Source: Sphingobacteriaceae bacterium UBA6709 (lineage in GTDB: Bacteria; Bacteroidota; Bacteroidia; Sphingobacteriales; Sphingobacteriaceae). From it: a DNA stretch of 45,773 bases. Position numbers and translations under genes: made by a program. Under the pieces are notes generated by a model, which saw nothing but the letters and a program-made list of their open reading frames with translations, was not told where the DNA came from and searched no databases. The stretch is from assembly GCA_002454425.1 (NCBI GenBank), contig DKIV01000051.1:50858-96630 (forward strand), written 5' to 3'. Shown one piece after another: positions 16,613 to 26,240 of this stretch (within the stretch, counting starts at the first letter, position 1; the number at the start of each line of letters is the position of its first letter).

Positions 16613-16949
16613 CTATTATTTTTGTGATAAAAAAAACTGTAACTTTGCAACCATCGGAGGGAAAGTTCTCAGTAGCTGGTTAATAGAATGTTATATTCTC
16701 GAGACTATATAATAACACACAAGTAATCCACGTTTCGGAAAATGCTCATTAAACTCCTCTATGGGGGGCAGGGAGATGTTTTTGCCGAATGTATTATATG
16801 TACTCATGTACAAACTTAATTTTTAAACACAGACACATTAAATGAATTAAAGAATTTACAAAAGATCTTTATTAATTATCCCCAAATGCCGCGTCATATC
16901 GCGGTGAATTATTCTAATTATCTGAAAATAATAATAAACGAAACGGAAA
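16613..16949 (+). promoter_or_regulatory. Long leader/intergenic region upstream of susC
   Basis: This 337-base gap contains no gene. A strong TAACTTTG element (16640-16647) lies near its left end, so the SusC transcript would carry a leader of about 295 bases. The leader includes the hairpin CCGCG (16889-16893)/CGCGG (16900-16904), 45 bases before the SusC ATG. Long SusC leaders in Bacteroides are known sites of small-RNA control; whether this applies here is unknown. Confidence 0.5.
16640..16647 (+). promoter_or_regulatory. Bacteroidota -7 element of the susC-susD transcript
   Basis: TAACTTTG matches the TAnnTTTG consensus fully. A TTTG at 16621-16624 could be the -33 element, although the gap of 15 bases is shorter than the usual 19-21. 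Confidence 0.55.
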
Positions 16950-19900
16950 ATGAAGAAAAATTTAAACGTTCAGTTTTCTTTCGTCAGGGTTAGCCGATTT
17001 CTGACGTTTGCAATACTGACAACAATGTTCTTATCCGGGTATACATTCGCCGCCCCAACGGCTATTAATGTTGCCGCAAGCGCCCGCGTGGGCATTACAG
17101 GTGTTGTAAAAGATGCCAAAGGACTTCCACTTCCGGGAGTAACTATCAAAATTAAGGGTACAAATTCCGGTACTTCTACAGATATGGACGGTAAGTTCCA
17201 TCTGAATCTTCCTACAGGAAAGGAAACACTCGTGTTCACTTTCGTAGGTTTCAAAACTAAAGAAGTAGCCGTTAATGGTAAAACTACCTTAGACGTTACC
17301 CTTGCCGATGACTCACAAGCTCTTGATGAGGTTGTGGTTGTAGGTTACGGTGTTCAGAAGAAAACTCACCTAACAGGTGCTGTATCTCAGATGAAACTTG
17401 ATGAAGTTGCCGATTTACCAACACCAAATATTGCGACTGCTATTGCCGGGCGTCTGATTGGTGTGGGTGTTAGTGGCGGTACATCTCGTCCAGGAAGTCC
17501 AACAACAATAACAGTGCGTAATCCGGTCTCTTATTTTGGAAAGGACGGAGGATCAACCTCTCCTTTATATGTAATTGACGACATTATTCAGATTACGCCT
17601 GGAGGGCAACCTGACGCAACCTTATTCAATAGTTTAGATCCTTCTGAAATTGAAAGTGTTTCTGTCTTGAAAGACGCATCCGCTGCAATTTATGGATCTC
17701 GGGCAGCCAATGGTGTAGTATTGGTGAAGACAAAAAGAGGTAAATCAGGCAAGCCTTCAATTTCATATTCTGGTTCTTACGCAATCAATGATGAGGCTTA
17801 TCGTACCAAGATGATGAGCGCCTATGAGTTTGCCCAATACATCAACATTATGAATGGTGAGAACGGTAATGGCTCAAATGTCGCCAATCCTGGACAAAAT
17901 AATATGTTCACACAAGATGAGCTCGACCATTTTAAGACTATTAATTATGATTGGTTGGAGGACGCATGGAAATCCTCTTATAATACTAGACATACTGTTA
18001 ACGTAAGTGGTGGTGGAGATGCTGGTACTTATTTCGGTAATGTTTCGTATTATAAACAGAATGGAAATCTGGGCGGTCTTGATTTCAATCGATGGAATTT
18101 TCGAACAGGATCGGACTTTAATTTGACCAAGTCATTTAAAGCGGGAGTGCAGCTATCCGGTAACAATTCTAATCAGACGAAGACTTTCAATAAAGTTGGA
18201 GGAGAAATTGAGGAGAATGATTATCGGAACTTGCTTTTAACTCCGCGTTATATTCCTGCTTATGTTGATGGTTACCCTGTAAAGCTGCCTGGTACAGATC
18301 AGTTTGCATCGTATCATTTCTATGAAATTCAGAAGCTTAACAACTTAGCAAAGACCGAAAATCGCACATTTTCTGTTAACCTTTATGCTGAATACTCAGT
18401 TCCTTTTATAAAGGGATTGAAGGCTAAAGGAACATACGGAAAGAACTTTAATAACCAAAGTGGTTCGCAGATTGGGTCCAAGTTTTCTTTATATAACTTT
18501 CAGCGCACCGGTGGAAATAATCATATTTACGACCAGGGAGCAACTCCAATCTTAACATCACCTGTTACTGTTAATAATGGTGATAGGTTGTATTATTCCA
18601 ATTTGTCATCAAATAACTACCAAACGAACTTCACGCTCTCTTATATGAGGGATTTCGGTAAGCATTCAATTTCTGGATTGGCAACAATCGAGAAGGCGGA
18701 AGCATCAGCTCACCAGGAAGATGTTTGGAGGAATACACCGTTACAAACTACTAACGGTCAGTTTAATAGCGCGACTGGTTCAATCGACGGCCGTACTAGT
18801 GCTACAGAATCTGGATCTCTTTCCTATATTGCTAGGGTAAATTATTCTTATGCAGATAAATATCTTGCAGAAATATTATTCCGCTCAGACGCATCGACAA
18901 AGTTTGCTCCGGAGAATTACTGGGGACGTTTTTACTCAGGTTCACTTGGTTGGGTAATCTCAAAGGAAGACTGGTTTAAATCGAAGGCTGTAGATTTTTT
19001 AAAAGTTAGATATTCATTCGGTCTTTTGGGTAATGACCAAGTACCATTATGGGGATGGAGACAGCGTTTTACCTATCAAAATGGAAAAGGTGCCGTTTTC
19101 GGGCCTGGCGATGGAACCAATACTACATCAGGTTTGAAGATGGAGGCAACGCCTAATCGCGCTGCTACCTGGAGTGATGAGTTTAAAAATAACTTAGGTA
19201 TTGATGCAAATTTCCTAAATGGTCGCTTATCTGCTACCGTTGATGGATTCTATAATCATGCTTGGAATGTTCTTATCTCAAGAGCTAACGTCGTTCCTGT
19301 AACCGTTGGGGGATCAACAGCCTCCGAAAATTATGGAACAGTAAATAACTTTGGTTATGAGGTTTCATTCGGATGGAATGATAAAATTGGATCAGAATTC
19401 AAGTATGGTGTTGATTTTCGTTTTGCATGGTCTGATAACAAAGTCGTTAGGATGAATTTTGCTGACAATAATAAATTTTATCCTTGGTTAAATTCTAATA
19501 ATCGATCTAGTGATATTGGACAGTGGGGTTTGGATAATCTTGGTATGTTTAGAAATCAGCAAGAAATTGATAATTACGTAAGTGAATATAATATTACAAG
19601 TGTATACGGATTAACGCCAAGTCAGTTGCGCCCAGGTATGCTTTATTATCGTGATGTAAGAGGAGATCTTCAGGCTGATGGTACATTTGCCGCTCCTGAT
19701 GGCGTTATTAATGATAATGATCAGATTAGGTTATCACGTAAAGCTGATTCGCATTATAGTTTCGGATTCACACTTAAAGCTAGTTATAAGAATTTTAGCG
19801 CTAATGCCGTAATTGGCGGTTCATTCGGAGGCTGGTCTCAGATTGATGATAATAGTAAGCAAATTCGTTCAGACATATCGAGGGCGTTCCAAAGTTTACC

Positions 19901-20222
19901 AGCGAATTGGGGAAATATCTACGATCCTGTGATCAATCCAACAGGTACAATGCCTAACCCTAACTGGTCGGATTTGAACTCAAGATCTTCGAACTTCTGG
20001 AAGGTGAGTGCATTTAGAATGCGTATGACCAACTTTAACGTTGCTTATACAATTCCTAAGAAGGCTCTCCAACACATTGGGGTATCTAATGCTCGTGTGT
20101 TCCTGAATGGTATTAATCCATTTAACTTCTACAATCCTTTCAGTTATAAGGCACCAGATACTGCTTACGATGTTTATCCTAATCTTCGTACATTCTCTCT
20201 GGGGGTTAACGTTACGCTTTAA
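16950..20222 (+). CDS. SusC/RagA family TonB-dependent outer-membrane transporter
   Basis: This 1090-residue protein imports oligosaccharides across the outer membrane using TonB energy. A signal peptide (about 1-34) is followed by a carboxypeptidase-regulatory-like beta-sandwich (about 48-120, VTGVVKD-type start with GITGVVKDAKGLPLPGV), the TonB box DEVVVVGYG at 126-134, a plug domain (about 140-270 with SVLKDASAAIYGSRAANGVV) and the beta-barrel ending in FSLGVNVTL. There is no N-terminal STN domain, so it is not expected to signal to an anti-sigma factor. SusD follows 20 bases downstream. Its third-position base use looks more AT-rich than the enzyme genes downstream, which may reflect separate exchange of the SusCD module. 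Confidence 0.97.
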   Translation: MKKNLNVQFSFVRVSRFLTFAILTTMFLSGYTFAAPTAINVAASARVGITGVVKDAKGLPLPGVTIKIKGTNSGTSTDMDGKFHLNLPTGKETLVFTFVGFKTKEVAVNGKTTLDVTLADDSQALDEVVVVGYGVQKKTHLTGAVSQMKLDEVADLPTPNIATAIAGRLIGVGVSGGTSRPGSPTTITVRNPVSYFGKDGGSTSPLYVIDDIIQITPGGQPDATLFNSLDPSEIESVSVLKDASAAIYGSRAANGVVLVKTKRGKSGKPSISYSGSYAINDEAYRTKMMSAYEFAQYINIMNGENGNGSNVANPGQNNMFTQDELDHFKTINYDWLEDAWKSSYNTRHTVNVSGGGDAGTYFGNVSYYKQNGNLGGLDFNRWNFRTGSDFNLTKSFKAGVQLSGNNSNQTKTFNKVGGEIEENDYRNLLLTPRYIPAYVDGYPVKLPGTDQFASYHFYEIQKLNNLAKTENRTFSVNLYAEYSVPFIKGLKAKGTYGKNFNNQSGSQIGSKFSLYNFQRTGGNNHIYDQGATPILTSPVTVNNGDRLYYSNLSSNNYQTNFTLSYMRDFGKHSISGLATIEKAEASAHQEDVWRNTPLQTTNGQFNSATGSIDGRTSATESGSLSYIARVNYSYADKYLAEILFRSDASTKFAPENYWGRFYSGSLGWVISKEDWFKSKAVDFLKVRYSFGLLGNDQVPLWGWRQRFTYQNGKGAVFGPGDGTNTTSGLKMEATPNRAATWSDEFKNNLGIDANFLNGRLSATVDGFYNHAWNVLISRANVVPVTVGGSTASENYGTVNNFGYEVSFGWNDKIGSEFKYGVDFRFAWSDNKVVRMNFADNNKFYPWLNSNNRSSDIGQWGLDNLGMFRNQQEIDNYVSEYNITSVYGLTPSQLRPGMLYYRDVRGDLQADGTFAAPDGVINDNDQIRLSRKADSHYSFGFTLKASYKNFSANAVIGGSFGGWSQIDDNSKQIRSDISRAFQSLPANWGNIYDPVINPTGTMPNPNWSDLNSRSSNFWKVSAFRMRMTNFNVAYTIPKKALQHIGVSNARVFLNGINPFNFYNPFSYKAPDTAYDVYPNLRTFSLGVNVTL

Positions 20223-20242
20223 AAAATAATAAAGAAAGCAAT

Positions 20243-22210
20243 ATGAAAAGCTTAAAAATATTTGGTCTGTTTGCTTCTCTAGTGGTTTTGATGGCATCTT
20301 GTAAGGATGACTTTCTTGAGGAGAAGCGCGACTTTGGTGGTTTCAACGAACAGTCTTACAGTGACCCTCAGTTGGCACAACAGTATGTTGATTATGTTTA
20401 TTCTTTGTTCTTGCCTGCTAATAATGCGACTAGTCTTAATTGGAATTTGGCAGTAAACGGTGATAATTTCTCTAAGACTACCGAAGAATTTGGAGGATCA
20501 ACTGATTGGAACAAACCATGGGGTAATGTATCTTACCTTAACTCTCATGCGCTGTCGTATTTTGGTACTCCGCTTCCGTCTAGTGTTAACAACAACACCT
20601 GGACGCGTATCCGTCAGATCAATTTGTTCTTAGATAACGTTGACAAGTATAATGTTATGACCGTGGAACAAAAGAAGCAGCTAAAAGGTCAGTTATATTT
20701 CTGGAGAGCATTCCAATATTTTGACCTGGTAAGGCTTTACGGTGGCGTGCCTATTGTTTTGCATGCGCAGAATCCAATAGGTGGAGGAACTGCTGATATC
20801 GCAACGCCAAGAAGCAAGACATCTGAGTGTATCACACAGATTGTAGCTGATTTAGATTCTGCAATGCAGATGTTGCCAGCTAAGTGGGCTGATTCAAACT
20901 GGGGTCGCATCTCTGGTGCTGCAGCTGCTGCAGAAAAAGGCCGCGTATTACTTACCTGGGCAAGTCCTTTATTTAATCCCAATGATGATCAGGCTCGATG
21001 GGAGCAAGCTTACCAAGCTAACAAGACTGCATTTGATATGTTGAAATCCAACGGCTTTGGTTTGGATCCTGATTGGGCTAACATGTGGTTTAAAAAAGGT
21101 TCGGCAAATACGGAGGGCGTTATTGTTTATGGATTCAATAACGTTGTGAGTGGAGACTTTCAGAGAAACAACGGGTGGGAGAATGCTGCTCGTCCTCGTG
21201 ACCTGAATGGAGGTGGTTCATTATCTCCTACTAAGCAAATGTTGGATATTTTCCCAATGAAGGACGGTAAAATGCCAGCGTCTTCCAAATACGCTTATTC
21301 CGATCAGAAATTTTATAAAGATAGAGATCCGCGCTTCTATAATACTTTTGCTTATAATGGCTCATTGTGGCCTTACAACGAGGATAAGAGTTTCCGTTTA
21401 TGGACTTACATGTGGAAGAAGACCGCTAACTCTAAGATTTACGATGCTTCTACAGAAGTTGTTGGTCGTAACGGAACTGGTATCTATATGCGTAAGGCGA
21501 CTAGTCCTTCGGCTTCAAAGAACAACGCAAATGGTGACTTTAAGTTTAGTGCTACTCCTTACATGGAAATGCGTTTTGCTGAGGTTGTACTTAATCTTGC
21601 TGAAGCAGCCGCTGCTACAAATAGGTTAGATGAATCTATGACATTAGTTACCTCTATCCGTCAACGTGCGGGTCTTGAATCTGCCGATAATTATGGATTA
21701 GGGGCAGTAGGTTCAAGAGACCAAATGATTGCCAATGTACTTCGCGAAAGAAGAATTGAACTTGCGTTTGAAGGTAAATGGTTCTTTGATTTACGTCGTT
21801 GGATGTTGTTTAATGACGATCACCATACTGTAACCAGGTTGGGCTTTAAATCTCTTAATGGTACACGTCGTACTGGTATCTTTATCGTTCCTCTCAAGGC
21901 TGACGGTACAGAGTATGTGGGAACAGCTGATCCAATGATTGCTGGTTCAAATGGCTCTGCTATTATCGTAAATAGACAACCTGCCGGAGTGAATGATGCT
22001 TATATCGATGAGTTGTATTCTAAATACTTTAAAATCGTTGTGAAGGATGATGTCGACCCGGTATCGCCTGCAGATTGGGCCTTCACATGGTATGATCAAT
22101 ATTATTACTTCGGAATCAATCAATCTGTTCTGAATGTAAGTACCTATCTTGAACAAACTAAAGGTTGGGATAGCCAAAAAGGAGCAGGAACTTTCGATCC
22201 ATTGCTCTAA
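20243..22210 (+). CDS. SusD/RagB family surface glycan-binding lipoprotein
   Basis: The 655-residue protein has a lipoprotein signal with the lipobox LMASC at Cys20, followed by acidic KDDFLEE typical of surface-exported lipoproteins. The SusD-like N-terminal part (about 90-240) includes QLKGQLYFWRAFQYFDLVRLYGGVPIV, and the RagB/SusD C-terminal part includes RLDESMTLVTSIRQRAGL and RRIELAFEGKWFFDLRRW. It forms the lid of the SusC transporter and binds the glycan. It is 20 bases downstream of SusC and is followed by a strong terminator. Confidence 0.97.
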   Translation: MKSLKIFGLFASLVVLMASCKDDFLEEKRDFGGFNEQSYSDPQLAQQYVDYVYSLFLPANNATSLNWNLAVNGDNFSKTTEEFGGSTDWNKPWGNVSYLNSHALSYFGTPLPSSVNNNTWTRIRQINLFLDNVDKYNVMTVEQKKQLKGQLYFWRAFQYFDLVRLYGGVPIVLHAQNPIGGGTADIATPRSKTSECITQIVADLDSAMQMLPAKWADSNWGRISGAAAAAEKGRVLLTWASPLFNPNDDQARWEQAYQANKTAFDMLKSNGFGLDPDWANMWFKKGSANTEGVIVYGFNNVVSGDFQRNNGWENAARPRDLNGGGSLSPTKQMLDIFPMKDGKMPASSKYAYSDQKFYKDRDPRFYNTFAYNGSLWPYNEDKSFRLWTYMWKKTANSKIYDASTEVVGRNGTGIYMRKATSPSASKNNANGDFKFSATPYMEMRFAEVVLNLAEAAAATNRLDESMTLVTSIRQRAGLESADNYGLGAVGSRDQMIANVLRERRIELAFEGKWFFDLRRWMLFNDDHHTVTRLGFKSLNGTRRTGIFIVPLKADGTEYVGTADPMIAGSNGSAIIVNRQPAGVNDAYIDELYSKYFKIVVKDDVDPVSPADWAFTWYDQYYYFGINQSVLNVSTYLEQTKGWDSQKGAGTFDPLL

Positions 22211-22227
22211 AGCAAAATATAATTCGT

Positions 22228-22261
22228 AAAAAGGCCGCCCTGACAAAGAGCGGCCTTTTTT
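22228..22261 (+). terminator. Rho-independent terminator after susD
   Basis: AAAAAGGCCGC (22228-22238) pairs with GCGGCCTTTTT (22250-22260) in an 11-bp stem, followed by further T and A. It separates susCD from the lyase genes. Confidence 0.9.
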
Positions 22262-22499
22262 ATTAGGCCTAATGTCAGGGTTTCACTTGCGAAGTGCGAC
22301 TGAACTTGCACCTCGTTAAAGATGATATTTACCTTTTTATGCTATGTATCTTTCTTGTGACAATATTCTACAATAGAACGCAAAGATGGTATATAAAAGA
22401 AGTAAATAAATTACTGATATTTGACATGCACACCACCTAACTGGTCAATATTCTATTGGCTTGAACGCATATTCCATAATTATACACACATATTAAACG
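22262..22499 (+). promoter_or_regulatory. Intergenic region upstream of the first pectate lyase
   Basis: There is no gene here. A small hairpin CACTT/AAGTG lies near 22276-22288, and a partial -7 match TATCTTTC at 22347-22354 would leave a leader of about 140 bases. The strong terminator just upstream means the lyases need their own promoter here, but no full consensus element is present. Confidence 0.3.
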
Positions 22500-24149
22500 A
22501 TGAAAAAAAGCTTATTAACAGCATTAGTGATGGGTCTTCTAAGCGGATCAGCGTTAGCACAGTACCCGGACATTCCGGCAGATGTTAAAGCTGCTTCTGA
22601 GAAGTTTATGAAGGAAGCTGAACAGCGCTCCGATAGCGCATGGGCTAAGGCTTTGCCAACCATAGAAAAGGAAGCAAGAATGGGTAAGCCATTCGTGCCA
22701 TGGGCAAGTCGTCCGACAGATCTCCCTCAAAACTCGCGTGTAGCGTTCCCCGGTGCGGAAGGTGGTGGTTCCCACGCGTTTGGAGGCTACGGAGGTCGTG
22801 TATTAGTAGTAACAAACCTGAATGATCGCGGTCCCGGTAGTTTACGCTGGGCATGTGAAGAAGGTGGCGCTCGTATCGTAGTGTTCAACGTTGCCGGTAT
22901 CATTCGTCTTAAGAGTCCTTTAATTATCAGAGCACCTTATATTACCATTGCCGGACAATCAGCTCCTGGTGATGGCGTTTGTGTTGCGGGCGAAACTGTT
23001 TGGATCAATACCCACGACGTGGTGATACGTTACATGCGTTTCCGCAGAGGTGAAACTTATGTAGGTCGTCGCGACGACGCTATCGGTGGTAATCCGGTGG
23101 GTAACATCATGATCGACCACGTATCCGCAAGTTGGGGTCTTGATGAAAACATGTCTATATACCGCCATATGTATAATGACAGCACTGGTAAGGCTGAAGT
23201 TAAGATGGGTACAGTGAATATCACTATTCAGAACTCAATCTTCTCCGAAGCCCTTGATACCTGGAACCATGCCTTCGGATCAACTTTAGGCGGTGAAAAT
23301 TGCGCGTTTGTTCGTAACCTTTGGGCTGATAATGCCGCAAGAAATCCTTCAGTGGGCTGGAACGGTATCTTTAACTTTGCCAACAACGTGATGTTTAACT
23401 GGGTACACCGCTCTATTGACGGAGGTGATTATACCGCTCAATATAACATCATCAATAACTATTTCCAGCCAGGTCCTCAGACACCAAAAGGCGAGCCTAT
23501 CAGTTATCGTATCCTGAAGCCTGAAACCGGAAGAAGTAAACTTAAGCAACTTGTTTTCGGACGTGTTCACCTCGAAGGAAACATTGTTGAAGGAAACGAG
23601 CAGGTAACAAAAGACAACTGGAACGGTGGCGTGCAGATCGCTGATAAGAATGATATGTTATCATTTGAAGATTCAAAGCCTTACTTCGAGTTAATGCGCT
23701 ATAATAAGCCTTTCCCAATGCCTGAAATGACGATCATCCCGACAGAACAAGCTCGTGAGTTCGTGCTTACCAACGTAGGTGCCGCGCTTCCTAAGCGTGA
23801 CCCTGTTGATACTCGTATCATCACGCAGGTGCGTACTGGCAAGATCGATTATATTAAGAAAGTGAAATTGCCGGAAACGCAGTTCAAACATCGTCGTCTT
23901 CCTATTGATTCGTACAAGAACGGTATCATTACCGATATTGTGCAGGTTGGCGGGTACCCTAAATATAAGGGTTCTCCTTACAAGGATAGCGATAACGATG
24001 GTCTTCCTGACGCTTATGAAGTTAAAAACGGTCTTAACCCTAACGATGCTTCAGATTCTGCGAAGATGGCCGAGAACGGCTACTCAAACATAGAAAACTA
24101 CCTCAACAGCCTTGTTGATATAAATACAGTGCGTCCGGTAAAGAGTTAA
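22500..24149 (+). CDS. Pectate lyase, PL1 family (copy 1)
   Basis: This 549-residue exported enzyme (signal peptide about 1-20, ending at ALAQ) should cleave alpha-1,4-galacturonan by beta-elimination. The right-handed beta-helix begins near residue 82 with AFPGAEGGG. The canonical pectate lyase IDH motif is at 205-207 in MIDHVSASWGLDEN, and Arg281 in AARNPSVG is a plausible catalytic or substrate arginine. Residues about 480-505 contain a calcium-binding loop (DSDNDGLPDAYE) that recurs at the end of many Bacteroidota PL1 proteins. The N-terminal 21-80 segment is shared with copy 2. A terminator hairpin follows before the second lyase. Confidence 0.9.
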   Translation: MKKSLLTALVMGLLSGSALAQYPDIPADVKAASEKFMKEAEQRSDSAWAKALPTIEKEARMGKPFVPWASRPTDLPQNSRVAFPGAEGGGSHAFGGYGGRVLVVTNLNDRGPGSLRWACEEGGARIVVFNVAGIIRLKSPLIIRAPYITIAGQSAPGDGVCVAGETVWINTHDVVIRYMRFRRGETYVGRRDDAIGGNPVGNIMIDHVSASWGLDENMSIYRHMYNDSTGKAEVKMGTVNITIQNSIFSEALDTWNHAFGSTLGGENCAFVRNLWADNAARNPSVGWNGIFNFANNVMFNWVHRSIDGGDYTAQYNIINNYFQPGPQTPKGEPISYRILKPETGRSKLKQLVFGRVHLEGNIVEGNEQVTKDNWNGGVQIADKNDMLSFEDSKPYFELMRYNKPFPMPEMTIIPTEQAREFVLTNVGAALPKRDPVDTRIITQVRTGKIDYIKKVKLPETQFKHRRLPIDSYKNGIITDIVQVGGYPKYKGSPYKDSDNDGLPDAYEVKNGLNPNDASDSAKMAENGYSNIENYLNSLVDINTVRPVKS

Positions 24150-24159
24150 TATAAGCATG

Positions 24160-24189
24160 AATAGCCTGCATTTTCTAGTGCAGGCTATT
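24160..24189 (+). terminator. Terminator hairpin between the two pectate lyase genes
   Basis: AATAGCCTGCA (24160-24170) pairs perfectly with TGCAGGCTATT (24179-24189), and outer AAGCAT/ATGCTT bases extend it. The T-run is short, so some read-through into the second lyase is possible. Confidence 0.75.
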
Positions 24190-24256
24190 TTATGCTTAGA
24201 AACTTTATATGTAGATTGCACAATTAATAATTAAATAAACCAATTCAAATATTTTT

Positions 24257-25897
24257 ATGAAGACGAGATTCTCGTACCTCTTATGTGCCGCTGCTATTGC
24301 TGGATTCAGCTACAAGGCCGCTGCCCAGTATCCGGTTATTCCGCCCGCTGTACAGGCCGTAGCCGATTCTATGCTTGCTAAGGAAGAGCGTTCTTCCGAC
24401 GCCGCCTGGGCGAAGGCATTACCAATTATTGAAAAAGAAGCTAAGGAAGGCAAACCTTTTATTCCCTGGGCTGCAAAGCCGTCCGATCTTCCGCAAGCTA
24501 AAATCGCCGCTTTTCCTGGTGCCGAAGGCGGAGGTAAATACTCCTTTGGCGGCCGTGGCGGACGTGTAATCGTTGTTACAAGCCTTGATGACCGTGGTCC
24601 GGGCACGCTACGCGAGGCCTGCGAGCAAGGCGGCGCACGTATTATTGTATTTAATGTTGCGGGAATCATTCGTCTGAAAACACCTTTGATCGTAAGAGCC
24701 CCTTACATTACTATCGCCGGACAAACAGCTCCTGGTGATGGTGTATGTGTGGCAGGAGAGTCTGTATGGATAGACACGCATGATGTTGTCATTCGTTATA
24801 TGCGTTTCCGCAGAGGAGAGACCAATGTAGCCCGTCGTGATGACGCCATCGGTGGAAATCCGGTAGGTAACATCATCATTGACCACGTTTCAGCAAGCTG
24901 GGGTCTTGATGAGAACATGTCGTTTTATCGTCATGTGTACCACGATGGTGTTAAATATATTAAAGCAAAGCTTCCTACAGTTAACGTAACTATTCAGAAC
25001 TCTGTGTTCGCTGAGGCGCTCGACTGCTACAATCACTCTTTCGGAAGCACCATAGGTGGATTAAATAGCACCTTTATCCGTAATCTCTGGGCTGATAATA
25101 TCAGCCGTAACCCTTCTGTGGGTATGTATGGTGATTTCAACTTCGTTAATAACGTAGTTTTCAACTGGTGGAATCGCAGTGCCGACGGTGGCGATAACAG
25201 ATCATTTTACAATTTCATCAACAACTACTACAAACCGGGACCAATTACTCCGCGTGATAAACCGATGGGATATCGTATCTTAAAACCTGAATCAGGAAGA
25301 GATAAGGCCTTTAAAGATGTTTTTGGTAAGGCATATGTTGCCGGTAATATTATGGAAGGCAATGCCCGCATCACTAAGAACAACTGGGATGGTGGTGTTC
25401 AGCCAGATGTTCCGGAAGCTAAGCTTGATAGCTTGCTGAAGGCTATTAAAGTTGACAAGCCATTGCCAATGCCTAAGTTTAAGATCCTGAGCACTACTTC
25501 TGCATTTGAATATGTGCTTGCGAATGTAGGTGCCAATATTCCGATGCGTGATGCTGTGGATGCACATGTTGTAAAACAAGTACGTACAGGCAAGATCGAA
25601 AACGTGGAAGGCGATGCATCACATAATGGCGGTGGCTTTGTAAAGCGTCGTTTGCCAGTTGATTCTTATAAATTGGGTATTATAACCCATCCTTCTCAAT
25701 CTGGTGGTTATCCTGAGTATAAAGGTATTCCTTATAAAGATTCAGATAACGATGGCATGCCCGATGCTTATGAGCTTAAGAATGGCCTCAATCCTAAAGA
25801 TGCCTCTGATGCTTCAAAGTATAGAAAAGATGGTTATACAAACATCGAAGCATATTTAAATAGCGTAGTGCCTTTAAAGGCCGTTACTGCTATCTAG
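24257..25897 (+). CDS. Pectate lyase, PL1 family (copy 2)
   Basis: This 546-residue paralogue of the preceding enzyme has a signal peptide (about 1-24, ending at AAAQ), the same N-terminal linker (about 25-85), beta-helix start AAFPGAEGGG near 86, the IDH motif at 208-210 (IIDHVSASWGLDEN), and the C-terminal calcium loop DSDNDGMPDAYE. The copies are closest in the N-terminal two thirds and differ most at about 225-235 and 390-450, which suggests different subsites on a related substrate. It is followed by a terminator and a region encoding a structured RNA. Confidence 0.9.
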   Translation: MKTRFSYLLCAAAIAGFSYKAAAQYPVIPPAVQAVADSMLAKEERSSDAAWAKALPIIEKEAKEGKPFIPWAAKPSDLPQAKIAAFPGAEGGGKYSFGGRGGRVIVVTSLDDRGPGTLREACEQGGARIIVFNVAGIIRLKTPLIVRAPYITIAGQTAPGDGVCVAGESVWIDTHDVVIRYMRFRRGETNVARRDDAIGGNPVGNIIIDHVSASWGLDENMSFYRHVYHDGVKYIKAKLPTVNVTIQNSVFAEALDCYNHSFGSTIGGLNSTFIRNLWADNISRNPSVGMYGDFNFVNNVVFNWWNRSADGGDNRSFYNFINNYYKPGPITPRDKPMGYRILKPESGRDKAFKDVFGKAYVAGNIMEGNARITKNNWDGGVQPDVPEAKLDSLLKAIKVDKPLPMPKFKILSTTSAFEYVLANVGANIPMRDAVDAHVVKQVRTGKIENVEGDASHNGGGFVKRRLPVDSYKLGIITHPSQSGGYPEYKGIPYKDSDNDGMPDAYELKNGLNPKDASDASKYRKDGYTNIEAYLNSVVPLKAVTAI

Positions 25898-25911
25898 TTT
25901 CATTATTTTAT

Positions 25912-25943
25912 AACAGGGACTGCCTTGGGTGGTCCCTGTTATT
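25912..25943 (+). terminator. Terminator after the second pectate lyase
   Basis: AACAGGGAC (25912-25920) pairs with GTCCCTGTT (25932-25940), followed by ATTG. The T-run is weak. Confidence 0.65.
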
Positions 25944-26065
25944 GTCAACTTGCTTATTTGCAATTGTTGAGCGTCCTCAGAGCCAAAGCTGCTCCCTCTT
26001 CACCGGATGTCAATATTGTATAGCATATTGAGAAAATGATATAACAATAGCCTATGGGTCAGGTC

Positions 26066-26073
26066 TACCTTTG
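26066..26073 (+). promoter_or_regulatory. Bacteroidota -7 element of the long enzyme operon
   Basis: TACCTTTG matches TAnnTTTG. Transcription would start at about 26080, at the first base of the structured segment, giving a leader of about 215 bases. No TTTG is present at the normal -33 distance. Confidence 0.45.
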
Positions 26074-26079
26074 TAACAA

Positions 26080-26240
26080 GTGTAAGATCGTGATACCCCG
26101 GGAGAACGGCAGACCCTAACTAAAGAAACTTAGTGAAGGCATGCCTGGAAACATACCCGAGCGGCGCGCTATAGGCCGGAGCATCCGGATTTGTTAGTCA
26201 GATACTAAGTCGGAAATGGTGATGGCGCATGCCTGTAAGT
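26080..26240 (+). ncRNA. Structured leader RNA or group II intron domain I relic
   Basis: Helices that can be read by eye: GGCATGC (26138-26144) with GCATGCC (26227-26233) as a closing helix; CCGGA/TCCGG (26176-26180/26184-26188); ACTAA/TTAGT (26119-26123/26130-26134, loop AGAAAC); and TTAGT/ACTAA (26194-26198/26204-26208). The last two share complementary strands, so CTTAGT (26129-26134) could instead pair with ACTAAG (26204-26209). GGAAAC- and GGAAAT-type turns recur. The composition and phrases such as GGGAGAACGGCAG and CCTGTAAGTC remind me of domain I of bacterial group II introns, but there is no GUGYG 5' end, reverse transcriptase or domain V. A cis-regulatory leader is the alternative. 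Confidence 0.45.

Noticed and set aside
20243..22210. susD reading as a frameshifted or truncated gene
   Set aside because: The frame is intact from lipobox to stop and the length is in the normal upper range for the family.
22500..25897. Possible recent gene duplication or misassembly of the two lyases
   Set aside because: The copies differ throughout at the DNA level and have different loops, so they are old paralogues and not an assembly repeat.
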